Positions 30,902 through 40,900 of a DNA stretch of 47,682 nt are shown here, piece after piece. Source of the DNA: Pseudomonadota bacterium (GTDB lineage: Bacteria > Chloroflexota > UBA6077 > JAJPHF01); NCBI GenBank assembly GCA_021325365.1, contig JAJPHF010000070.1:1-47682 (forward strand), read 5' to 3'. A program made the translations under genes and the position numbers. The notes under the pieces are model-generated. The model ran no database searches, was not told the DNA's origin, and was given only the letters and a program-made list of their open reading frames with translations. Numbering within the stretch: position 1 is the stretch's first letter; every line of letters starts with the position of its first letter.

Positions 30902-33094
30902 TTAGCCGTTAATGGGCTCGAAGCACCAGGCGTAGATGCCGAACAGCATCAGGAGCACGCCGACCCCGCTGAGCCACAGCCCCCAGATGAAGCCCGCCGC
31001 CAACACCGTCAGGCCAAGCCCGGTGATCATCGGGAAGATCGACGGATCGGGCAGGTGGATCCCATGGGCGTGGTCGTCCGCGGCGTCGGGGCTGCCGATC
31101 GGCTGCCGGCCCGCCGGCGTCTGCCGCGGGTCGCCCCCGGCGGCACCGCCCACGTACACGCTGAAGACCGCCAACACCAGGAACCCCAGCGCGAACAGCG
31201 CCAGCCCAAGGGCCGGCTGCCCGGCCCCGGCCGCCAGCACGAGCCCCGCGATCCCGACCAGCGCCCCGAGCACGCGCAGCACGACCGTCACCGCGCCGGG
31301 GCGACGTTCCGCCACCGCGCCAACCTGCGTCGACGCGCCCTCGCCGACCATGCCCGGCAGCTCTGGCCCCGCGTGAGCGGTGCCCAGCTCGTGGCCGGCC
31401 AGCGTAACCTCTAGCCGGTCCGATCGCAGCTCCGCCGCCTCCTCGCGGTAGGCGCCGTGCGGGTCGGGGTGCTTGCGCAGCCACAGCTCGTCGCGCCCGT
31501 GGACCGTCGGGATCTCCGCGAAGTTGTAGGCCGGCGGCGGCGACGGGATCATCCACTCCAGCGTGCGGCCATCCCAGGGGTCCGGCCCCGCGACGACGCC
31601 GTACCGCAGGCTGTAGGCCACGTTGTAGATGAAGACCAGGATCGAGATGCCGATCAGGAGCGCGCCGGCCGTCGCGACCATGTTCCAGAAGTCCCACCCC
31701 ATGCCCGCGGGGTAGGTGAAGATGCGCCGCGGCATGCCGTCCATGCCGATGAAGTGCATCGGCCCGAACGTGAGGTTGAAGCCGATCATCATCAGCCAGA
31801 AGTGCCACTTGCCGATGCGCTCGTCGAGCAATCGCCCCGTGACCTTCGGCCACCAGTAGTACACGCCCGCGAACAGGCCGAAGATGGCGCCGCCAAACAG
31901 CACGTAGTGGAAGTGCGCCACGATGTAGTACGTGCTGTGCTGCTGGAAGTCGGAGGGCACCACGGCGTGGCTGATGCCGCTGAGCCCCCCGATGATGAAC
32001 ATCGCGACGAAGCCCACGGCCATCAACATCGGCGTCGGGAAGGTCAGGGAGCCGCGCCACATGGTGGCGATCCAGTTGAAGATCTTGACGCCCGTCGGCA
32101 CGCCGACCGCCATCGTCGTCGTCAGGAACACCGCGTTCGCGACGGGGCCGAGGCCCGTGGTGAACATGTGGTGCATCCACACGCCATACGAGACGAAGGC
32201 GATCGCCACGCCCGAGTACACGACGACCGCGTACCCGAACAGGGGCTTGCGCGAGAACACCGGCAAGACCTCGGACACGATGCCCATGGCCGGCAAGATA
32301 AGGATGTAGACCTCGGGGTGCCCGAACAGCCAGAACAGGTGATACCAGAGAATCGTGTCGCCGGCCGCCACCGTGTTGAAGAAGTTCGTGCCGAAGTTCC
32401 GATCGAACATGATCTCGAGCAGCGCCACGGTGATGATCGGGAAGGCGAAGATGATCAGGAACGACGTGACGAAGGTCATCCAGCTGAACACGGGCATCCG
32501 CATCAGCGACATGCCGGGCGCACGCAGGTTGATGATCGTCACGATGAAGTTAAAGGCGCCCGCCATCGACGCCGTGCCCAGCACGAGCAGCCCCAGCGTC
32601 CAGAAGTCCTGGTTGGGCCCCGGCGAATAGGCCCGCGTGCTGAGATTGGCGTAGCTGAACCAGCCGCCCTCCGGGGCCACTCCGCCGATCCAGCTCAGGT
32701 TGATGAAGATGCCGCCCGTCAGGAAGATCCAGTAGCTCAGCGCGTTCAGGCGCGGGAACGCCACGTCGCGCGCGCCGATCTGCAACGGCACCACAATATT
32801 GAAGAAGGCCACGCTCAACGGCATCACCACGAGGAAGATCATGGTCGTGCCGTGCATCGTAAAGAGCTGGTTGAACGTGTCCGGCCCCAGCAGCGTGTTG
32901 TTCGGCACGGCCAGCTGCAGCCGGATGACCAGCGCCTCGATGCCGCCGAGCAGGAAGAAGGCGAAGGCCGTCACCCCGTAGAGAATCCCGATGCGCTTGT
33001 GGTCGACGGTCGCGATCCAGCTCCAGATGCCTGTAAAGTGGCGTGGGCGGCTCACCACCGCCGTCGTCGGCATACCCTGGACTATCGTCGCCAT
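30902..33094 (-). CDS. ctaD: Cytochrome c oxidase subunit I with C-terminal membrane extension
   Basis: A 730-residue haem-copper oxidase subunit. The catalytic core (about residues 1-560) has all key motifs: FTMHGTTMIFLVVMPLSVAF (haem a His), WLFGHPEVYILILPAMGIVS (CuB His and the cross-linked Tyr), SYGVWMHHMFTTG (two CuB His) and YIVAHFHYVLFGGAIFGLFA (haem a3 and a His). After RRDELWLRKHPDP-type sequence about 150 further residues follow: a hydrophilic linker, two membrane helices (VLRVLGALVGIAGLVLAAGA, LALFALGFLVLAVFSVYVGG), a second linker, and two more helices ending GIYAWCFEPING. Subunit I alone is usually 530-600 residues. GGGAGGAGACCG precedes the ATG. Confidence 0.96.
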   Translation of the reverse strand: MATIVQGMPTTAVVSRPRHFTGIWSWIATVDHKRIGILYGVTAFAFFLLGGIEALVIRLQLAVPNNTLLGPDTFNQLFTMHGTTMIFLVVMPLSVAFFNIVVPLQIGARDVAFPRLNALSYWIFLTGGIFINLSWIGGVAPEGGWFSYANLSTRAYSPGPNQDFWTLGLLVLGTASMAGAFNFIVTIINLRAPGMSLMRMPVFSWMTFVTSFLIIFAFPIITVALLEIMFDRNFGTNFFNTVAAGDTILWYHLFWLFGHPEVYILILPAMGIVSEVLPVFSRKPLFGYAVVVYSGVAIAFVSYGVWMHHMFTTGLGPVANAVFLTTTMAVGVPTGVKIFNWIATMWRGSLTFPTPMLMAVGFVAMFIIGGLSGISHAVVPSDFQQHSTYYIVAHFHYVLFGGAIFGLFAGVYYWWPKVTGRLLDERIGKWHFWLMMIGFNLTFGPMHFIGMDGMPRRIFTYPAGMGWDFWNMVATAGALLIGISILVFIYNVAYSLRYGVVAGPDPWDGRTLEWMIPSPPPAYNFAEIPTVHGRDELWLRKHPDPHGAYREEAAELRSDRLEVTLAGHELGTAHAGPELPGMVGEGASTQVGAVAERRPGAVTVVLRVLGALVGIAGLVLAAGAGQPALGLALFALGFLVLAVFSVYVGGAAGGDPRQTPAGRQPIGSPDAADDHAHGIHLPDPSIFPMITGLGLTVLAAGFIWGLWLSGVGVLLMLFGIYAWCFEPING

Positions 33095-33219
33095 CGGTCT
33101 CCTCCCGGGCCTAGACCTTGGGACAGCGCGGGCCTCGCCAGCCGGCCGCGCGGTTCGTCGTTCTTAGTATGGGTCGCGCCTCGCCCCGTGGGCCAGCGCG
33201 GCCGGCACCTGCCGGCAGC

Positions 33220-34266
33220 TTACCGCAGCGTCTGCAGATAGGCAACCAGGTCCGATATCTCGTCGTCCGTCAGCGGCCGCGGCAGAATCATGTGGTTGCC
33301 GGGCTTCACTTCCTGCGGGTCGTGCAGCCACCGCGACAGGTCCTCGGCGTTGAACGGGAGGATGCCGCCCGCGATCATGCTGCGGCTCGCGACGTGCGTC
33401 AGGTTCGGGCCGATCACGCCCTGCGCCGGCGTCCCTTGAATCGTGTGGCAGGCGATGCAGCCGCCCGTAATGATCAAATTCGCGCCGCGCTCCGCCGCCG
33501 TTCCTGCGGGCGGGGTGGCCGCCGGCGGCTGCTGCGACTGCACCCACGCCTGGAAGTCGGCGGGCTGCTGCGCCACCACGTAGAAGCGCATCTGCGCGTG
33601 CTCGATCCCGCACAGCTCCGCGCACTGCCCGTAGTAGCGTCCCGGCTCCTTCGCGTTGAACCACATATGGTTCACCCGGGGCGGCACCAGGTCGGTCTTG
33701 CCGGCCAGCCGCGGCACCCAGAAGCTGTGCTGTACGTCGGCCGACTGCAGGGTCACGCGCACCGGCTGGCCGACGGGGATGTGCAGCTCCGTCGCCGTGA
33801 CCACGTTCTGGCCCGGATAGCGGAACTCCCACCACCATTGATGACCAACTACCTGCACGTCCAGTGCCGGCCCATCCTCCGGCGGCGGCTCGTCCAGACG
33901 GAAGAGCAGCTCAATCGAGGGAATGCTCAGGCCCACTAGGATCAGCGTCGGGATGATCGTCCAGCCCACCTCGAACACGGTGTGGCCGTGGGTGGGGTGG
34001 GGCAGTGGCTGGTTGGCGCGCCGCCGATAGCGGAAGATCGTGTAGATCAGCGCGCCCTCGACCAGCACGAACACGATAGCCGCCAGCAGCATCGTCAGCC
34101 AGAACAGGTTGCCCTGCGCGTGCGAGACGTCGCCCGCGTAATCCGTGGCGAACGGTGGGCGCAAGGTGCTCTGCGGCGCGTTGAAGTCGCAGGCGCCGAG
34201 CAGGAGCGCGAGGGGAAGCACCAGCAGAGGCCAGCGACGCCATGCGCCGGCAAGCGGACCATTCAT
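33220..34266 (-). CDS. ctaC: Cytochrome c oxidase subunit II with fused cytochrome c (caa3 type)
   Basis: A 348-residue lipoprotein (lipobox Cys26 in LLLGAC) with two membrane helices (about 54-78 and 97-121). The periplasmic cupredoxin domain has GHQWWWEF (141-148), His180 and the CuA ligands Cys215, Glu217, Cys219, His223 and Met226. A cytochrome c domain follows, with C-I-A-C-H at 270-274 and the likely axial Met326. The fusion marks a caa3-type oxidase that takes electrons through its own haem c. First gene of the operon; a promoter lies at 34406-34433. The ribosome binding site is weak (GGGGTG). Confidence 0.96.
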   Translation of the reverse strand: MNGPLAGAWRRWPLLVLPLALLLGACDFNAPQSTLRPPFATDYAGDVSHAQGNLFWLTMLLAAIVFVLVEGALIYTIFRYRRRANQPLPHPTHGHTVFEVGWTIIPTLILVGLSIPSIELLFRLDEPPPEDGPALDVQVVGHQWWWEFRYPGQNVVTATELHIPVGQPVRVTLQSADVQHSFWVPRLAGKTDLVPPRVNHMWFNAKEPGRYYGQCAELCGIEHAQMRFYVVAQQPADFQAWVQSQQPPAATPPAGTAAERGANLIITGGCIACHTIQGTPAQGVIGPNLTHVASRSMIAGGILPFNAEDLSRWLHDPQEVKPGNHMILPRPLTDDEISDLVAYLQTLR

Positions 34267-34405
34267 GTGCGCATCACCCCATCCGCTGGAAGTTGCAGGC
34301 CTGCCGCGCGCCCCACGCGCACTGCCGCGCGGGCTGCCGGGACGGCCGCGGATCGCGTGGCAGCGCCAGGAGCGCTCACAGGCCCCCTGGCGGACAGACT
34401 ATTCG

Positions 34406-34433
34406 AGTGTATCCCATCCCCCCGAAAAGTCAA
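34406..34433 (-). promoter_or_regulatory. Sigma-70-type promoter of the cytochrome oxidase operon
   Basis: On the minus strand TTGACT (34433-34428), a 16-base spacer and TACACT (34411-34406) give a leader of about 130 bases before ATG 34266. I see no clear regulatory fold in the leader. Confidence 0.62.
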
Positions 34434-34471
34434 GGGCCGTCGCCCGTCGCCGCGCGGGGGCGGCTCACCCT

Positions 34472-34480
34472 TGATAGACT
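34472..34480 (+). promoter_or_regulatory. Extended -10 promoter for the cupredoxin gene
   Basis: TGATAGACT (TGN plus TAGACT) is divergent from the oxidase promoter, 38 bases away, and about 127 bases before ATG 34607. No -35 is seen. Confidence 0.42.
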
Positions 34481-34606
34481 GGGACAGCCGCTCAACCGGA
34501 GCGGCGACGGCGGGGCGCGCGCGGCACCGCGGGGACCGGTGCGCGCGGCCGGCGAGTGTGCTCGCCGGCGCGGCGGGTGCGACCGATAGAGGCAGGAGGA
34601 AGCAGC

Positions 34607-35011
34607 ATGTTCCGGCTAATCGGCGTGGGGGCAGTGGTACTGGCGATGGCCGCGACGGTGGCGTGCAGTGGGGGCGGCGCTGCCGCGAACAAGACCTCAT
34701 CTGGCGCGGGTGGCGCGAGCGCGGCGCCCCAGAACCTCACGGTGAAGGGCACCGATCAGCTTCGCTACGATCCCGCTACCCTCACCGCCCGGGCGAACAC
34801 CCCGATCCACATCACCCTCGACGATACGGGCGACGCCCTGGTCCACGACTTCGTGATCGACAACGCCGGCGGCAAGCAGTTCAAGATCGAGGCGCAGCCG
34901 AACGGCAGGGCCACCGGGGACTTCACCGTGCCCGCGGGCACCTACCAGTTCTACTGCTCCCAGCCCGGCCACAAGGAGGCGGGCATGGTCGGCACGCTCA
35001 CGGTCAGCTAG
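34607..35011 (+). CDS. Cupredoxin-domain lipoprotein (plastocyanin-like)
   Basis: A 134-residue copper protein. Signal MFRLIGVGAVVLAMAATVAC ends at the lipobox Cys20; a Gly/Ser/Ala linker runs to about residue 40. The cupredoxin domain holds His80 (LVHDFV), Cys117, His122 and Met127 (C-x4-H-x4-M), a complete type 1 copper site. Such proteins carry electrons in the periplasm. Its position divergent to the oxidase operon suggests that it feeds electrons to cytochrome oxidase or replaces a soluble cytochrome; this is inference. GGCAGGAGGAAGCAGC precedes ATG 34607. A long palindrome follows. Confidence 0.9.
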   Translation: MFRLIGVGAVVLAMAATVACSGGGAAANKTSSGAGGASAAPQNLTVKGTDQLRYDPATLTARANTPIHITLDDTGDALVHDFVIDNAGGKQFKIEAQPNGRATGDFTVPAGTYQFYCSQPGHKEAGMVGTLTVS

Positions 35012-35017
35012 CCTCCC

Positions 35018-35076
35018 GTTACCTAGGAATGGAAAGGGGTTGCCGATCGGCAACCCCTTTCCATTCCTTAGGTAAC
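35018..35076. terminator. Long near-perfect hairpin between convergent genes
   Basis: The left arm (35018-35044, beginning GTTACCTAGGAATGG) and the right arm (35049-35076, ending CCATTCCTTAGGTAAC) pair over 27 bases with one bulged A and a GATC loop. It begins seven bases after the cupredoxin stop and ends nine bases before the stop of the GlcG-like gene, so it may end both transcripts. There is no T-run on either strand. Confidence 0.7.
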
Positions 35077-35084
35077 GAGCTACC

Positions 35085-35492
35085 TTACCCGCCCCAGGCC
35101 GCGACGCCCGCCTCGGCGATCTTCTCGTCCATCCCGGCGGCGCCGCCCGCCACGCCCACCGCGCCGATGACGCGCCCCTCCCGCTTGAGGGGCAGCCCGC
35201 CGCTCAGCAGGTAGATCTGCTCGGGGAACAGGTTCATCATGCCGAAGTACCGCTCGGGGCCCGACTCGTGCAGCGCCTGGGCCTGCGTCGTCGGCATCTG
35301 CGTGAGCACCGCGGCGAACGCCTTGCCCGTGGCGAAGCGCTCCCGATAGAGCGGCGCCCCGTCCATCTTGTCGAGGGAGATCGTGTTCCCCGCCTCGTCC
35401 ACCACGGCAATCGCCACCCGCTGTTGCAGCGTGCGCGCCTGTGCCAGCCCCGCCTCGATGATCGTCCGCGCCTCCTGAAGGGTAACGGGCAT
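35085..35492 (-). CDS. GlcG/HbpS-like (DUF336) protein
   Basis: A 135-residue protein of the GlcG/HbpS family (haem-degrading or haem-binding protein fold). Matching segments are LQEARTIIEAGLAQARTLQQ, VAIAVVDEAGNTISLDKMDG, YRERFATGKAFAAVLTQMPT, the GGLPLKREGRVIGAVGVAGG loop and DEKIAEAGVAAWGG at the end. The family forms octamers; members bind haem or corrinoid or accompany catabolic enzymes. GGGAGGTGCG precedes ATG 35492, so the long N-terminal extension of this frame is not accepted. It stands alone between a palindrome and a gene-free stretch. Confidence 0.88.
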   Translation of the reverse strand: MPVTLQEARTIIEAGLAQARTLQQRVAIAVVDEAGNTISLDKMDGAPLYRERFATGKAFAAVLTQMPTTQAQALHESGPERYFGMMNLFPEQIYLLSGGLPLKREGRVIGAVGVAGGAAGMDEKIAEAGVAAWGG

Positions 35493-35844
35493 CGCACCTC
35501 CCGGCCGGCCGCCGGCTGGCTCAGCACGCGGCCGCCGGCGCGGCGCTCGAACCCTACCACAGCGCCCCGCACCGAGCAAGCGCGCTCGCCCGTCGCCTGC
35601 CCTACGGCCGTTTTCGTGGGCGTTGAGCCAGGCGGTAGGGCAGGGGCTCGTCCCCTGCCGCCCGGCCAACGCTGCCCGGCTCGATCATCCTGAAAACCGC
35701 AGTGGAGAAGCGGCGGGCCGGCCCCCTGGGAGCGCGGAGGTCTCGCCCGCCCGGCCGGGGGCGGCGACACCGCTGTGGCGGCCGCGACGCTGCGCTCCCA
35801 GCTCACCCGCCTCCCAGCGCACCCTTGCTACACGCGGCAGCCCA
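35493..35844. other. Gene-free 352-base stretch with one G/C hairpin
   Basis: I find no convincing gene here. It holds one hairpin, GGCAGGGG / CCCCTGCC (about 35639-35659), whose CTCGTCCCCTGCCGCCCG half recurs in inverted orientation near 2803-2820 ahead of another gene. The region contains the upstream sequence of the GlcG-like gene and the 3' end of enolase; no T-run terminator is seen. Confidence 0.5.
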
Positions 35845-37260
<1,416 letters not shown>

Positions 37261-37275
37261 CACTCCGGCGAGGGC

Positions 37276-38754
37276 TCAAATCACGTGCAGCTTCACGAGA
37301 TCAGCGCGGCCCGTGGCCAGGCGGCGGGCCGCGCCCACGATCACGACCAGGTCGCCGCGCGCCAGCACGCCCCGCACGGCCAGCTCCTCGCCCACGCGGG
37401 CGATCACGGTGTCGGTATCGCCTTCGAGCGACGTCAGGAACGGCTGCACGCCCCAGTACAGCGCCAGCCGCCGTCGCACGGCCGCGTCGTCGGTGAAGGC
37501 GTAGATCGGCGCCGCCGGCCGGCACTGCGCCACCAGGTGCGCCGTCTGGCCGCTGCGCGTGAACACCACGACCGCGCGCGCCTCCACGTCGTCGGCCAGC
37601 GCGCAGGCTGCCCGCACCAGCGCGGCGGCGCGCGAGCGGTGCGCGGGCGGAAACGCCTTCGGGTTCGGCGTCATCGCCTCGGCGGCGACGCAGATGCGCG
37701 CCATCGCCTGCACGGTCTCGACGGGATACTGCCCCACCGCCGTCTCGCCCGACAGCATCACCGCGTCGCTGCCGTCGAGCACCGCGTTCGCCACGTCCGA
37801 GGCCTCGGCCCGCGTGGGCCGCGGGCTGGTCGTCATCGACTGGAGCATCTGCGTGGCCGTGATCACCGGCTTGCCGGCGGCGTTCGCCTTGTGGATGATG
37901 CGCTTCTGGAGGGGTGGCACCTCCTCGGCCGACATCTCGACCGCCAGGTCGCCGCGCGCCACCATCAGCCCGTCGGCCACGCGCACGAGCGCGTCCAGCT
38001 CGCGGATCGCCTCGGGCTTCTCCAGCTTCACGACGATCGGCACCGGCGGCTGCTGTTGCGCGTGCATCAGCTCGCGCGCCCGCGCCACGTCCTCGGGCCG
38101 GCGCACGAAGCTCAGCGCCACGTAGTCCACGCCGAGCTGCAGCCCAAACGCCAGGTCATCGGCGTCCTTCTCGGTCACGGCCGGCGCGCTCACCGCCACG
38201 CCCGGCAGGTTGATGCCCTTGTGCTCGCCCAGTGGCCCGCCGTGAACGACCAGCGCCCGCACGCTCGGCGGATCGCTCGCCACCACGCGCAGCTCCAGCA
38301 GTCCGTCGTCCAATAGGATGCGGTCGCCCGGCCGCACGTCGTATGCCAGGTGCGTGTAGGTGGTGGGAATCAGCGCGTCGTGCCCGATCAGGCCGGGCGC
38401 GGCGGTGATCGTCACCTCCTGCCCGTCGGCCAGCCACAGCGGCCCCCCGCCCGTCAACGCGCCGACGCGGATCTTCGGGCCTTGCAAGTCCTGCATGATC
38501 GCCACCGCGCGCCCCAGGCGCGCGGCCTGCTCGCGCACCGTGTGGAACAGGGCCGCGTGCTCCGCGTGGGTGCCGTGGGAGAAGTTCAGCCGCACCACGT
38601 CCACGCCGGCGTGGAGCAGCGCGCCGATCCGCTCGGGCGTGTTGCTCGCCGGCCCGAGCGTGGCGACGATCTTCGTGCGTCGCCCGCCTGCCAGCTCGCC
38701 CGGCGGGTGCGTCTCCACCCCCGACCCAGCGACGTCGCGCTGCTCCGCTGCCAT
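37276..38754 (-). CDS. pyk: Pyruvate kinase
   Basis: A 492-residue enzyme that converts phosphoenolpyruvate and ADP to pyruvate and ATP. Visible segments are TKIVATLGPASNTPERIGAL, VVRLNFSHGTHAEHAALFHT, IMQDLQGPKIRVG, LSFVRRPEDVARARELM, VKLEKPEAIRELDALVRVAD (catalytic Lys and metal Glu), GLMVARGDLAVEMSAEEVPP and TRAEASDVANAVLDGSDAVM (substrate loop). The C-terminal allosteric domain is present (VVVFTRSGQTAHLVAQCRP). AGAGGGG precedes ATG 38754. It is followed by eno. Confidence 0.97.
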   Translation of the reverse strand: MAAEQRDVAGSGVETHPPGELAGGRRTKIVATLGPASNTPERIGALLHAGVDVVRLNFSHGTHAEHAALFHTVREQAARLGRAVAIMQDLQGPKIRVGALTGGGPLWLADGQEVTITAAPGLIGHDALIPTTYTHLAYDVRPGDRILLDDGLLELRVVASDPPSVRALVVHGGPLGEHKGINLPGVAVSAPAVTEKDADDLAFGLQLGVDYVALSFVRRPEDVARARELMHAQQQPPVPIVVKLEKPEAIRELDALVRVADGLMVARGDLAVEMSAEEVPPLQKRIIHKANAAGKPVITATQMLQSMTTSPRPTRAEASDVANAVLDGSDAVMLSGETAVGQYPVETVQAMARICVAAEAMTPNPKAFPPAHRSRAAALVRAACALADDVEARAVVVFTRSGQTAHLVAQCRPAAPIYAFTDDAAVRRRLALYWGVQPFLTSLEGDTDTVIARVGEELAVRGVLARGDLVVIVGAARRLATGRADLVKLHVI

Positions 38755-38913
38755 CGCCGCCCCTCTGCGCTCGCTCTGTCCAGCTTACAACGATTCGCCC
38801 CCCCGCGACCGAGCGCCCCGTAGCCAGCCTGGCGCTACGCGAGAGCGCGTGGCGCCGGGCTCCGTCTCCGAGCCTGCCTGTGGTCCTGAAATTCTGCGCC
38901 GAGAGGAAGACAA

Positions 38914-38957
38914 CGAAGAGCCACATCCCAGTGCGGCGCGGGATGTGGCTCTCTTCG
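38914..38957 (-). terminator. Hairpin terminator after the molybdopterin oxidoreductase gene
   Basis: GGGATGTGGCTCTCTTCG and CGAAGAGCCACATCCC form a 16-pair stem with a two-base bulge and a ten-base loop. It begins 12 bases after the stop at 38970; read leftward it runs into a pyrimidine-rich GTTGTCTTCCTCTC stretch. Confidence 0.62.
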
Positions 38958-38969
38958 GTGATGGTGGGG

Positions 38970-40001
38970 CTAGCTGACGCGCACGGTGACGTGCTGGATA
39001 CCGCTCACGCCGTCCGGCAGCGAGGGCGCCACCTGGGTGGGCTGGGGCTGGCCGTTGCCATCCGTCGCCCGCACGGCGAGCACAGGCATCGGCCCTTGCG
39101 CCGTCCAGTCGGCCGTCCACAGCACCCACGTCAGGTTCGAGAGCGCCGGCGCCAGCGTCGCGGTCGACCAGGTGTTGCCCCCGTCCGCGCTGACCTCCAC
39201 GCTCTGGATGCCGCGCGAGCCGGCGAACGCCAGGCCGCCGATACGCTGCTGCCCGTTCGCCACCGTGCTGCCATTGGCCGGCACGTCGATCCGCGACATC
39301 GTCTTGATGATGCCGTCGTTCGTCCAGCCGCGCTGCTGCCAGAAGCCGCGGTAGTCGCCGTCGATCACCTGAATCTCGGTCACCCACTTGGGGTTCTTGA
39401 TCCCATACAGGTTCGGCGACAGCACCCGCACCGGGAAGCCGTGCGCCTGCGGCAGCGTCTCGCCGTTCATCTCGTAGGCCAGGAGCGTTGTCGGCTCCAT
39501 CGCCTTCTCCAGCGGGATGCTGTCGCTGTAGCCGTCCTCGCAGCGGAAGACGACCCGCTGCGCGCCGCCGTTCACACCGGCCTGGGTCAGCACGTCGGCC
39601 AGCCGCGCGCCCGTCCACTGCGCCGTCGAGATCAGGTCGCCCCCAACCTCGTTGTCGATGCACTCCAGCGTCTGGTACTGCTGCACCGCCGGCAGGCTCT
39701 TGATCGCGTTCAGGTCCAGCTCCAGCCCGTTCGCCACGGAGCCGGTTACGCGCAGCCGCCAGCTGTTCCCGTCCAGCGCGGGATCGCCGAAAGTGTTCTT
39801 CGAGACCTTGTAGAAGCGATCGTTCGGCGTGATGACCGGGGGCATCCCGGGCAGGTCCACGCTCTGCCGCAGGGCGCCCGCGTAGGCGATGGACAGCGCC
39901 TGCTGTCCGAGCAGGTCGAGGCCGCGCCAGGCGGCCCCGCCGCCGACGAGCAGCCCCGCCGAGGCCAGCCCCGCGCGCTTGAGCAAGGTGCGTCGGTCCA
40001 T
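38970..40001 (-). CDS. Molybdopterin-dependent oxidoreductase (sulfite oxidase-like)
   Basis: A 343-residue exported enzyme. MDRRTLLKRAGLASAGLLVG resembles a twin-arginine signal (DRRTLLK). The molybdopterin domain shows NDRFYKVSKNTFGDP, then QTLECIDNEVGG with Cys114 as the likely molybdenum ligand, and QAHGFPVRVLSPNLYGIKNP. The C-terminal Mo-co dimerisation-type domain has SADGGNTWSTATLAPALSN and TWVLWTADWTAQGPMPVLAV. It is shorter than plant and animal sulfite oxidases and similar to bacterial ones. ATG 40001 overlaps the stop of the membrane-protein gene (TAATG) and has a near-perfect AAGGAGGTG site. The substrate may be sulfite, an S-oxide or something else. Confidence 0.87.
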   Translation of the reverse strand: MDRRTLLKRAGLASAGLLVGGGAAWRGLDLLGQQALSIAYAGALRQSVDLPGMPPVITPNDRFYKVSKNTFGDPALDGNSWRLRVTGSVANGLELDLNAIKSLPAVQQYQTLECIDNEVGGDLISTAQWTGARLADVLTQAGVNGGAQRVVFRCEDGYSDSIPLEKAMEPTTLLAYEMNGETLPQAHGFPVRVLSPNLYGIKNPKWVTEIQVIDGDYRGFWQQRGWTNDGIIKTMSRIDVPANGSTVANGQQRIGGLAFAGSRGIQSVEVSADGGNTWSTATLAPALSNLTWVLWTADWTAQGPMPVLAVRATDGNGQPQPTQVAPSLPDGVSGIQHVTVRVS

Positions 40002-40552
40002 TAGCGCGACACCTCCTTTGCCGTGGAAGCTCGGCCGCGCCGCGCGGCGGGTGAGCCGCTCGCGGCCCGGCCCGCCGCGCGCCCGCGCGCCAGCCAGTAG
40101 ACCGCCGACAGCACGATGGCGTAGGCTACACAGCCGAGCAGAGAGGCGGCGGTCGCGGCGATGGGGCCGGCCGGGTAGAGGTCGATCCCGAAGAAGCCCA
40201 GGCCATCGGCCGGCAGCACGACGAGCAGGATGAACAGCCAGGCGGCCAGCGCGATGATGACCGCCAGGCGGGGCGTCGGCCGGCGCGCGTACAGCACGCC
40301 CAGCAGCAGCCCGACGAGCAAGATGCCCACGACCATGCCCCAGAACAGCCCCAGCTTCGCCTCCGCGCCGAAGCGGTTCACCATGTACGTGAACAGCTCG
40401 CCCGGCACGTAGAACGTGCCCCATTCGACCAGCACCTCGGGCAGGCTGGGCACACGCAGCGCCGACCGCGTGGCCACGCCCATCAGCAGCAGCGCCACCG
40501 CGCCCAGGAGCCCGCCCCCGGCGCCCACCATCCAGCGCGGCAGTCGGTCCAT
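40001..40552 (-). CDS. Membrane protein, probable anchor or partner of the molybdoenzyme
   Basis: A 183-residue protein with about four membrane helices: MVGAGGGLLGAVALLLMGVA, LFWGMVVGILLVGLLLGVLY, LAVIIALAAWLFILLVVLPA and AATAASLLGCVAYAIVLSAV. A loop between the first two helices contains FYVPGELFTYMVNRFGAEAK. The tail is Arg/Ala-rich and cytoplasmic. I see no haem-binding His pair of the kind found in MsrQ-type cytochrome b partners, so it may be a plain anchor. GGAGGGAGCGAGGG precedes the ATG. It is translationally coupled (TAATG) to the oxidoreductase. Confidence 0.72.
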   Translation of the reverse strand: MDRLPRWMVGAGGGLLGAVALLLMGVATRSALRVPSLPEVLVEWGTFYVPGELFTYMVNRFGAEAKLGLFWGMVVGILLVGLLLGVLYARRPTPRLAVIIALAAWLFILLVVLPADGLGFFGIDLYPAGPIAATAASLLGCVAYAIVLSAVYWLARGRAAGRAASGSPAARRGRASTAKEVSR

Positions 40553-40900
40553 CCCTCGCTCCCTCCGCGCGGCGTCCGCCGTCTCCTACTATTAAATACG
40601 TCACCGGCGTACACTCTTACCCCGCCCCGCGTCGCTGCGCAACGCGCCGCCTGACCAGCAGGCGCGCACCTCCTCCCGGCAGCTCGTGTGCGGGTCGCGC
40701 GCCAGTGCCGGAGTCCGCACCCCGCGCCAGGTCACCACTGGCTTCCACGAGCGCGCCGCCAGCCTGACCGAACGCAGGTGGCGCTTGCGCCCGGCAGTAG
40801 GCAGTGGTATCAATGGGCACTCTGGAGTCGGCGGCATCTCGTTGCGCTGCCAGCGGTACGCGCGAGGCTGGCGCGGGCGGCGCGCGCTTCGGAGGACGCC
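40553..40900. other. Gene-free 348-base divergent control region
   Basis: The stretch separates the molybdoenzyme operon (leftward) from the VOC operon (rightward). An AT-rich patch, TACTATTAAATACGTCACC (about 40588-40606), is the only one of its kind nearby and probably holds a promoter for one or both directions, with TACACT on the plus strand at about 40610. No -35 box can be paired with confidence. The rest holds nothing that I can identify. Confidence 0.4.

Noticed and set aside
31457..33241. Long plus-strand open frame opposite ctaD
   Set aside because: It is the antisense shadow of subunit I in very GC-rich DNA: His/Arg/Asp-rich, without domain pattern or ribosome binding site.
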